The notes under the pieces: generated by a model | The model's database searches: none | The model's input: only the letters and a program-made list of their open reading frames with translations | What the model was told of the DNA's origin: nothing | NCBI RefSeq assembly: GCF_013085465.1 | Contig: NZ_CP049838.1 | Coordinates: 1,860,001-1,924,000, forward strand | Origin: Streptomyces asoensis | GTDB taxonomy: Bacteria; Actinomycetota; Actinomycetes; Streptomycetales; Streptomycetaceae | Direction: 5' to 3' | Length of the DNA: 64,000 nt | Shown here: one piece after another, positions 58,148 to 64,000 of the stretch | How positions within the stretch are numbered: the first letter of the stretch is position 1 | Layout of the letters: each line of letters opens with the position of its first letter | Made by a program: the position numbers and the translations under genes

Positions 58148-58749
58148 ATGACGACGAGTTGCTGGCCCGGCTGAAGTCCGCGGACCCGGCGCTGACCCCA
58201 CATGCTCCGCCGCCCGACATCGACCGACTTGTGGAGGACATCTTGACCACCGACACCGCGTTCCAGACCGGCAATACGGTCCCCGTGAAGACCGCTGCGC
58301 GACGGAGCCGCCGCCAGTTCCTCGGACTCGCGGCGGCTGCCGGTCTGCTTCTGCTCGGCGGCGGCATCGCCGGAGGAGTCATGGCGAACAACGACAACGG
58401 GCACTCGGCCTCGACCGGCCCACTGACACTCACCACCCACAGCGGCTTCGGCAGCCAGAAGTGTGTGACACCCAGCCCCGACACCCTGCGTGGGTACCCG
58501 ACCCTCTTCGTGGGAACGGTCACCTCCATCAAGGGTTCCACGGTCACCTTCCGCGTCGACCACTGGTTGAAGGGCGGCGACACGGAGACGGTGGTGCTCG
58601 ACAGCGATGCGAGCCGGCCGGAGGCGCTGACGTTCTCGGAAGGTGAGCGCTACATCGTGGCCGCCGAGAACGGCGTCGTCCCGGTGTGCGGTGCGAACGG
58701 GGCCTCGGACGAGATCGTCGATGAGCTCCGCCAGGCATTCGGGAAGTAG
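58144..58749 (+). CDS. Membrane-anchored NTR-like protein coupled to the sigma factor
   Basis: 201 residues. Short cytosolic N-terminus (about 55 residues, MNDDELLARLKSADPALTPHAPPPDIDRLVEDILTTDTAF). Next come RRSRRQFLG and one hydrophobic segment (about 57-82). The outer domain (about 95-200) carries CVTPSPDTLRGYPTLFVGTVTSIKGSTVTFRVDHWLKGGDTETVVLDS...GERYIVAAENGVVPVCG. That pattern (Cys, VGTV, strand, KG, GERYxV, Cys) resembles the netrin/TIMP (NTR) fold. There is no HxxxCxxC zinc site, so if it is an anti-sigma factor it is atypical. Overlap with the sigma gene implies joint function. Confidence 0.8.
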   Translation: MNDDELLARLKSADPALTPHAPPPDIDRLVEDILTTDTAFQTGNTVPVKTAARRSRRQFLGLAAAAGLLLLGGGIAGGVMANNDNGHSASTGPLTLTTHSGFGSQKCVTPSPDTLRGYPTLFVGTVTSIKGSTVTFRVDHWLKGGDTETVVLDSDASRPEALTFSEGERYIVAAENGVVPVCGANGASDEIVDELRQAFGK

Positions 58750-58773
58750 CGGACACCAGCTGCACGGACGATA

Positions 58774-58802
58774 CGAGCCCACCGACGGCCGCGGTGGGCT
58801 CG
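58774..58802 (+). terminator. Terminator after sigma/NTR operon
   Basis: 11-bp perfect stem CGAGCCCACCG / CGGTGGGCTCG, 7-nt loop, 24 bp after the stop. Confidence 0.8.
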
Positions 58803-58947
58803 GGCCGGTTCAGAAAGTCGGTTCCTCTATTGGTATGACCGCGTTCGCGTCGTTATGGTCGGTTCGCAACTCTTTGGGTCAGGGCGCGCGCCGCACGCCC
58901 TTCGGCGCCCGTCCCTCAGGGGGTGCGGCACAGGCACGGGTCGTGGC

Positions 58948-59520
58948 TCAGGAGGTGGCGTTCCAGGAGTGTGCGACGTCGATGACCACGCGATCATCCA
59001 ACTGCGTCACCCGGAACGGCAGCCGCGCACGCACGCCGACCCCGATCAGCACATCATCCTCAAGGGCATCGGCGTAGCGAGTGTCCTTGAACGTCTGGTA
59101 GCCCGTGATGTCCACTCCGGGCAGCGGTTGCCCGTGCTGCCCCGGGTAGGACTGCGAGCCGGTCGACGGGTCGTAGTTCGGGCCCACGGAGATCTGGAGG
59201 ATCGCCCCGCCGTCGACGGGGATCTCCCCCGTACCGGGCGTGGTCAGCTTGTCGACGTACTTGACGCGGTAGCCGATCGGTCCGGCCGCCGAACCCTTGA
59301 AGTCGAGGACCATGCGGTCGAAACACTCGTGCTGAGCGGTCCTGATGTTCGCCAGCGGGGGCTTGTAGTCCTCCGTCGGCGACACGCGCTTCTCGAGGCT
59401 CCCCCACCCGGTCTCACACACTGCCGACGCGCCGGTGTCGGCCTGCGCCGTCCCCACCGTTCCTGCGATCCCGGCTCCCGCCAGCATGAGAGCTGTCAGT
59501 GTGGTTCCGAGTCGTCGCAT
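58948..59520 (-). CDS. Secreted AMIN-like domain protein
   Basis: 190 residues. Sec signal peptide MRRLGTTLTALMLAGAGIAGTVGTAQA (cleavage AQA-D). Mature part with two cysteines (VCETGW and HECFDR) and AMIN-like text: VLDFKGSAAGPIGYRVKYVDKL, GVDITGYQTFKDTRYADALEDDVLIGVGVRARLPFRVTQLDDRVVIDVAHSW. AMIN-type domains target cell-wall or envelope structures. ATG 59520 has GGGAG 6 nt upstream. A 12-bp palindrome lies 20 bp upstream. Confidence 0.8.
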   Translation of the reverse strand: MRRLGTTLTALMLAGAGIAGTVGTAQADTGASAVCETGWGSLEKRVSPTEDYKPPLANIRTAQHECFDRMVLDFKGSAAGPIGYRVKYVDKLTTPGTGEIPVDGGAILQISVGPNYDPSTGSQSYPGQHGQPLPGVDITGYQTFKDTRYADALEDDVLIGVGVRARLPFRVTQLDDRVVIDVAHSWNATS

Positions 59521-59539
59521 GGTTGCTCCCAAAGATCGA

Positions 59540-59551
59540 GTACACGTGTAC
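59540..59551. promoter_or_regulatory. Perfect 12-bp palindrome upstream of AMIN-like gene
   Basis: GTACACGTGTAC. It is too close to the start (20 bp) for a -10/-35 pair and would sit on the transcript or downstream of the promoter. Operator candidate. Confidence 0.45.
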
Positions 59552-59822
59552 GGCGCGAAGGCCTGCCCACCAGAACAGGCCTCAGGAGGCCGCGGTGGTT
59601 CAGACTGGGCCCGCAATGTGATCGAACCTGGCCCGGACCATCACGAAAAGGCAACAGTCAAGCGACCGAGGAAGCACCCCCGCGACCCCGTTGAGGCCCG
59701 GATCGTCTGGCGCTCCCGTTGGCGTACGCCGCAATCCGCGCCGGAGCCGCCCGACTCAACCGTGCGCCGCCTGCCGATTCGCCGGTGACCAGAAGAACAC
59801 GGTGATGAGGGTGAGCGGTGAG

Positions 59823-60296
59823 CTAACGCCGCAGGTGGGCCAGCTCCTCCTCCCCCACCGGATACGGCCGCTCCTCCGGCAACAGCGCGGTCGCGCGGCC
59901 GAGTTCACCGGCCCGCACCTGCGCGTGTACTTCTCTCACCAGCGGCGTCACGTCCTCGATCCCGACGATCCACTCGTCGGCGTACCGCACGGTCGCCTCG
60001 CCCGCGAGCCCCAGCTGAAAGACCGGTACGGAAGGGCGTCGAAGTGCAGGTCCCGCTCCGGATCCCACTGCACCCGTGCCGGAGCCTGCTTCAACTGCCG
60101 CTTCCACTCGGCCTGGTCGGCATGCAGTTCCGGCACGTAGTGCGAGAGACACGCGTGCCGCAGCGCCCACTCGAATCCCTCGCGGGTGATCTCCACGGCC
60201 AGAACGGTCTCCTGACCCTCCTTCAAGCCCCACCACAGCGGTACATCATCCACAAGAAGCTGGGCTTGATCCACGTCAAGCCTTGCTCGCAGACCT
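59823..60296 (-). pseudogene. Frameshifted, 5'-truncated DUF4291 gene copy
   Basis: Two reading frames must be joined to read a DUF4291 protein: LTWIKPSFLWMMYRCGG then WGLKEGQETVLAVEITREGFEWALRHACLSHYVPELHADQAEWKRQLKQAPARVQWDPERDL, then FQLGLAGEATVRYADEWIVGIEDVT to the TAG at 59823. Compared with the copy at 62234, one base is missing near 60235 and one near 60025. The usual first 45 residues of the family are absent, as in the other copy. Confidence 0.85.
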
Positions 60297-60448
60297 TTCG
60301 ACGGTGGTCCTTCGGCCGAGTGGCGCCTGAAGTTGCTCGTCGGACCGCGCCCGCTGGAGAGTCGGCTTCCAGCATCACGGCAAGTCCACAGGCTGACAGC
60401 TGATCGTTGCGGTGGCCTCGCCACTGACAGTCAGCGCGCACGCCGGCG

Positions 60449-61921
60449 TCACAAGCCTGCCAAGGTGAGGATGCGGTGCATATGTCGGGGCGGCAGGTTG
60501 GGATTGCCTGCTGCGGCGGTAGCGACCGATTCCGATGAGTCGTCCAACAGCTGCGTCAGGTCGCGGGTGGGAAGCCGGGGATGGGTCACGATCGCGCGAC
60601 GCACCGTGTGATCGGGATCGGCGGCCAGGCGACGGACGAGTTCCACCGGCAGGTTGAGGTCGCGCGGGGCCAGCCGCCGCATCCTCGGGTCGGGATCTGT
60701 GGCCAAACGCCGAAGGACGTCGGTCGGGAGGGGGAAGTCATCGGCGGGACGCCACCGGGTCCTTTTCTCCGGACGGTAGCTGCGATCGATGCGTTCGGCG
60801 GTGGCGGGGTCGATCCGGCCGCGGGCATGCAGAGCCATCGTCGTGCGGACGCTGCTCTCCTCGTCGTCGAGTAGCCGGGCCACGGCCGGAGCAGGGAGGA
60901 AGTCGGACAGCGCGGCGGAGGCGCGGAAGCAGGCGTAGGGCGAGTCCACGTACGGCAAGGGGTCAACCGTCACCCATGGCAGACGCAATGTCCGGAGCTC
61001 CTCGCGCGCCAGCTCGCTCATGAACTGCCCTTCAAGGGCGTTGTCGTCCAGCACCTGGAGATCGGTGTGCCAGTCCACCAGGGGCACGGTGGACAAGATC
61101 TGTGCGTGGATCGTGGCGCGGGTCGACTCAGGGGTGTCCTGACGGGCGAAGATGCGGAGCGTGACCCGCGGGTTGGGGTCCTCGGCAAGCATGTCGCGCA
61201 GCGTCGGCAGGAGGTCGGGGTGCTCCGCGAGTTCCTTGCGCACCTCCTCGTCCGGGTCGTCGGCCAGCCAACGGGCCGTGTCGGCATCCAGAGTGCAGTG
61301 ACGCACCGCCCCGGCGCGCGTGACCGGGTCGGCCAGCAGCTCCGGGAGCAGGTCGGCAGGCGGAACCGGATGGGGAAGCCGCCGGTAGTAGGTCGCGCAG
61401 GCTCCCGCGCGCACCGCGTCCTCGGCATCCGTCAGTAGGAGCCGACGCGCAGGTTCCGGGGCCTGTGTCCACCATTGGGCAAGCGTCGCCCGGACCTTGG
61501 GGTCCGGGTCGGCCACCAGCCTGGCGCGCAGATCCGTCGGCATGTGATCGCGTTCCGCCAGTCGCTCGCGCACCCGCAGGTCGGGGTCGCTGAGCAGCCG
61601 CTCGAACAGCTCTCGTGGGGCGTCGTCCGCGCCGACCACTACGGCCGCGCGTATCGCCGGATCCGGGTGCTCGGCGAGAGTCATCCGAAAGGCATGCGGG
61701 AGGCTGCGGTTGAGCGCGAGCGAGTACACGAGCCAGTGGTCGTCGACGGCGATGATCTCGGCGATCATGTCGTCGGTGAGGTCCGGGCGCTTGGCAACGC
61801 TGCCAAGGCCGTTGCGGTAGGCGAAGAGGCGGCGGATGAACTCGGGCGGTAGCGCGGGGTTCTCCGCGAGTCCCTCCACCACCTTGCCGAGATGAACCGG
61901 ATGCGGCGCGACGTCCGACAC
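60449..61921 (-). CDS. Leucine-rich repeat variant (LRV/HEAT-like) protein
   Basis: 490 residues built of about 20 helical repeats with the pattern LxxLxxDPDxxVRxxLAxxPxLP (e.g. LLSDPDLRVRERLAERDHMP, LVADPDPKVRATLAQ, LATDPDPRMRRLAPRDLNLP, LAADPDHTVRRAIVTHPRLP). No enzyme domain or signal. GTG 61921. Such superhelical proteins act as binding scaffolds; in Streptomyces they occur in accessory regions. Flanked by two DUF4291 copies. Confidence 0.85.
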   Translation of the reverse strand: MSDVAPHPVHLGKVVEGLAENPALPPEFIRRLFAYRNGLGSVAKRPDLTDDMIAEIIAVDDHWLVYSLALNRSLPHAFRMTLAEHPDPAIRAAVVVGADDAPRELFERLLSDPDLRVRERLAERDHMPTDLRARLVADPDPKVRATLAQWWTQAPEPARRLLLTDAEDAVRAGACATYYRRLPHPVPPADLLPELLADPVTRAGAVRHCTLDADTARWLADDPDEEVRKELAEHPDLLPTLRDMLAEDPNPRVTLRIFARQDTPESTRATIHAQILSTVPLVDWHTDLQVLDDNALEGQFMSELAREELRTLRLPWVTVDPLPYVDSPYACFRASAALSDFLPAPAVARLLDDEESSVRTTMALHARGRIDPATAERIDRSYRPEKRTRWRPADDFPLPTDVLRRLATDPDPRMRRLAPRDLNLPVELVRRLAADPDHTVRRAIVTHPRLPTRDLTQLLDDSSESVATAAAGNPNLPPRHMHRILTLAGL

Positions 61922-62233
61922 GGCAAGCGACCCTTCTGGCTCGGCGAGCTGGCCGCCGATTTTCTCATACGCGGTCGCCTCATGCGCTCCGCAAAGGCAG
62001 GTGGGAAACCGCCCGGCCCGATGTAGCCACCGTCCCCGACCTGCGCAGGTTCCGGTACCTGATCCTCTAAACCACCTGGCAGGACGCCATCCTCGTGCCC
62101 GGAGTCACGCAGTGTGGTGCCCCCTCCGGTGAGCGCAAGCCGTTGCGGGAGCCGGTCTCCAGCGTGCCGCACCCCATGTTGTTCCTCACCGTGGCGGACG
62201 CCTCGCTGCCGGCTGCGCGGCAGAGCAGGTGAG
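61922..62233. other. Geneless gap, degraded sequence
   Basis: 312 bp. The plus strand reads DLRRFRYLIL then a stop, then an open stretch ending LFLTVADASLPAARQSR and TGA at 62230-62232, with no start. It looks like a broken coding region but matches nothing I recognise. Confidence 0.35.
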
Positions 62234-62776
62234 TCAGCGGCCGCTTTCCCGACCGGTACCGGTCACCGGAAGCTCGGCCCGTGAACCTGTCGCCAGATGG
62301 GTGAGCACATCCTCGGCTACCGGATACGGCTGCTCCGCGGGCAACAACGCGGATGCCCGCCCCAGTTCACCGGCCCGCACATGCCCGTGGACCTCCCTCG
62401 CCAGCGGAGTCACATCCTCGATGCCGACGATCCACTCGTCCGCGTACCGCACGGTCGCCTCCCCCGCGAGCCCCAGCTGGAGGGAGCGGTGGGGCAGGGG
62501 ATCGAGGTGCAGATCCCGCTCCGGATCCCACTGCACGCGTGCCGGCGCCCGCTTCAACTGCCGCTTCCACCGGGCCTGATCACCGTGCAGGTCCGGCACG
62601 TAGTGCGACAGACACGCGTGCCGCAGAGCCCACTCGAAGCCCTCCCGGCTGATCTCCACCGCGAGGACAGTCTCCTGACCCTCCTTCAGACCCCAGCCGC
62701 AGCGGTACATCATCCACAGGAACGACGGCTTGATCCATGTCAAGCGGCGTTCACAGTCCTCAAAGTGCGACACCAT
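62234..62776 (-). CDS. 5'-truncated DUF4291 protein (open frame)
   Basis: 180 residues if translation starts at ATG 62776 (MVSHFEDCERRLTWIKPSFLWMMYRCGW). From LTWIKPSF onward it matches DUF4291 through FEWALRHACLSHYVPDLHGDQARWKRQLKRAPARVQWDPERDLHLDPLPHRSLQLGLAGEATVRYADEWIVGIEDVT. The usual N-terminal about 45 residues (normally ending in an RxxMTWIKPSF context) are missing, and the N-terminus is replaced by unrelated sequence. Function of the family is unknown. It may be a decaying gene with an intact frame. Convergent with no terminator; divergent from the gene at 62828. Confidence 0.6.
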   Translation of the reverse strand: MVSHFEDCERRLTWIKPSFLWMMYRCGWGLKEGQETVLAVEISREGFEWALRHACLSHYVPDLHGDQARWKRQLKRAPARVQWDPERDLHLDPLPHRSLQLGLAGEATVRYADEWIVGIEDVTPLAREVHGHVRAGELGRASALLPAEQPYPVAEDVLTHLATGSRAELPVTGTGRESGR

Positions 62777-62827
62777 CTCACTGGAGTCGGGGGTGCAGGC
62801 TCGAAGGGTCCTGGGATGATTGCGTGC

Positions 62828-63640
62828 ATGCCAATGGACTGGTCTCGTTTCGAGCACGCATATGGCTCTGCAGCCGATCTGCCGCAGCTCCTTGAGCAGG
62901 TGGGTGATCCCGAGCTGGCTGACGAGGCTTGGGAGGAACTTGCGTCTGCTCTCTACCACCAGGGTTCGGTCTACACGGCCAGCTTCGCGGCCCTGCCCGC
63001 TCTGGCCGACATCGCCGCGGACCGTATCCCCGGTGATCGCCGGCTGGCGCTGCTGCTCGCTGGTCGTATCGTCTCCGCAGAGCAGCAGGTTCACGAGCCG
63101 GGCTACGTTCAGACGCACTACCCGGACGCGGTGGCCGAGTTGCACGGGCTGACTCTTCAGGGCCTGCGGGCAGAGCCGTTCGAGGGAGATGAGGAGGACT
63201 ATCTCTACGCGCTGGAGGACCTGTTGGCCTTCGAGGGGGTACCGGTATGGCGGTGCTGCCTGCTTCGTAACTCCTACGAGGTGCAATGCCCGGCCTGCTC
63301 GCAGCACCTGAAGATCGACCTCTATGCGCAGCCGCCCTGCACTCGTCGCCTGGACCCGAATGAGCGTGTGCGATTCATCGGCGACCAGGGTCCGCCCCTC
63401 ACCGGGATCCATCCCACGGTGCCTGCCGACCTACCACCGCTGGGGGCTCGACTGTATGCCATGGCCGTAGAAGCCGGGCAGTCGACGGTCGCCGAGCACT
63501 TGACCCATCTCCATGGCCGAGCAACATGTCCTGACTGCACTCCAGAGTTCTCCGTGCCGCAGCAGATCGAGGCCGCGGTGCGTAGCCGCACCCCCACGCT
63601 CCGAGCCACGACCAACCCCGCCTGTCACGGCGAGCAGTAG
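62828..63640 (+). CDS. HEAT-like protein with two CxxC pairs, unknown function
   Basis: 270 residues starting MPMDWSRFEHAYGSA; ATG 62816 and 62834 are in-frame alternatives, and no ribosome site is clear. N-terminal half (about 10-120, WEELASALYHQGSVYTASFAALPALADIAADRIPGDRRLALLLAGRIV) is helical repeat-like. Middle CPACSQHLKIDLYAQPPC and C-terminal CPDC form possible zinc sites. Similar helical proteins are often immunity-type or accessory genes, but no toxin is next to it. A large inverted repeat follows 75 bp downstream. Confidence 0.65.
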   Translation: MPMDWSRFEHAYGSAADLPQLLEQVGDPELADEAWEELASALYHQGSVYTASFAALPALADIAADRIPGDRRLALLLAGRIVSAEQQVHEPGYVQTHYPDAVAELHGLTLQGLRAEPFEGDEEDYLYALEDLLAFEGVPVWRCCLLRNSYEVQCPACSQHLKIDLYAQPPCTRRLDPNERVRFIGDQGPPLTGIHPTVPADLPPLGARLYAMAVEAGQSTVAEHLTHLHGRATCPDCTPEFSVPQQIEAAVRSRTPTLRATTNPACHGEQ

Positions 63641-63714
63641 TCGGCGTACCGGACTGGAGAGACCCTCAACGCGTTCGAGGATTGATGCAGGCCAGAGGGC
63701 AGGCGCGTGTCCCT

Positions 63715-63767
63715 GAGGTCTGTGAACGCGCCTTGATGATCCATGTCAAGCCGCGTCCACAGACCTC
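63715..63767. repeat. 22-bp inverted repeat containing DUF4291-derived ends
   Basis: Left arm starts GAGGTCTGTGAACGCG (63715-63730); the right arm ends CGCGTCCACAGACCTC (63752-63767). Arms of about 22 bp have two mismatches, with a 9-nt loop. The right arm on the minus strand reads LTWI, the same codons where both DUF4291 copies begin. It may also act as terminator for the gene at 62828. Confidence 0.75.
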
Positions 63768-63876
63768 CTTGCTGCCGATGGCACCTCGAGGGACCAACGC
63801 TGAGGAGGGCGACGATGCGGGCACGGCAGGCCGGTACAGCCTTGGAGACCATCTCACGTGGCTGGTCCGAAGGCTG

Positions 63877-64000
63877 TCATGCGGAAGCCACCACCTCGCC
63901 GGCCATGACCTGGGGAGGGTTGGGAAGCAGTGACGCCAGGTTGTCCCGCACGAAGTCCGCAGCCCTCGAGATCGATTCTTCGGCACCGGCCTGGTCCTGG
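63877..64000 (-). CDS. C-terminal part of an unknown small protein, cut by window end
   Basis: 41 residues read from the window edge to TGA at 63877: QDQAGAEESISRAADFVRD-type text, ending LLPNPPQVMAGEVVASA. Codon bias is normal and the end is helix plus a loop. The start lies beyond the window. No family recognised. Confidence 0.5.
   Translation of the reverse strand, partial: QDQAGAEESISRAADFVRDNLASLLPNPPQVMAGEVVASA

Noticed and set aside
1..64000. tRNA, rRNA, intact IS elements and prophage genes
   Set aside because: I looked for tRNA cloverleaf and CCA ends, transposase DDE text and integrase motifs, and found none I could support.

Overview
The window is a stretch of high-GC actinobacterial chromosome, almost certainly Streptomyces. 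The codon use, the many GTG starts, the apparently leaderless genes, the SbcCD/Tat/Lrp/ROK/MocR gene content and a third, divergent EF-Tu gene all point that way. Gene content and order from purB to the tuf3-like gene resemble, from memory, the SCO1254-SCO1321 part of the S. coelicolor chromosome. I recognise no prophage, intact insertion sequence, CRISPR array, rRNA or tRNA.

Layout. 0-7.4 kb: 3' end of purB, a Mug-type uracil glycosylase, an ABC-2 exporter operon divergent from a two-component system, and a ROK regulator. 7.4-16.9 kb: a GntR/UTRA regulator, an alpha/beta hydrolase, a MocR regulator divergent from an EamA transporter, a Tat-exported PhoD phosphatase with a PHO box, an ACT-GNAT fusion, and a trans-sulfuration PLP enzyme divergent from an Lrp regulator. 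16.9-28.2 kb: a DUF885 metallopeptidase, a rhodanese divergent from a second Lrp regulator, sbcDC, a YigZ protein, an APC-type permease, and SixA coupled to a protein resembling a degenerate cysteinyl-tRNA synthetase. 28.2-36.3 kb: a CoA-binding protein, a PobA-like hydroxylase, an ArsR/CDF metal-efflux pair, a YbaK deacylase, an XRE-cupin/EamA pair, two hexapeptide-repeat proteins, DedA, and a small lipoprotein. 36.3-47.4 kb: a sigma-like/zinc anti-sigma/ricin-lectin membrane fusion with a small divergent ORF, galU, a thioesterase, a spermidine-synthase-like protein, tuf3, an AlkD-like protein, a TVP38 protein, and a thiolase divergent from HxlR. 47.6-53 kb: a lipoprotein, a three-gene sugar-type operon (Gfo/Idh/MocA, DUF6807, cupin) behind a LacI-type operator, a repeat-rich gap, and uppP. 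53-64 kb is more accessory: a tiny TTA-containing gene, a BrkB protein, an 11-bp minisatellite, a second lipoprotein of the same family, an ECF sigma factor coupled to a membrane-anchored NTR-like protein, a secreted AMIN-like protein, a leucine-rich-variant repeat protein, and decaying copies of a DUF4291 gene.

Regulation is unusually readable. Many divergent pairs carry a clear inverted repeat (TCS/ABC, GntR, MocR, both Lrp genes, XRE-cupin, HxlR), phoD carries two 11-nt PHO-box units, and most convergent pairs share a perfect GC hairpin. The strongest candidates for undescribed biology are the sigma/ZAS/lectin fusion with its neighbouring TTA-containing small ORF, the ECF sigma/NTR-like pair, the CysRS-like protein coupled to SixA, and the truncated DUF4291 repeats with a 22-bp inverted repeat. 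All product names come from reading protein motifs by eye; no database search was possible.
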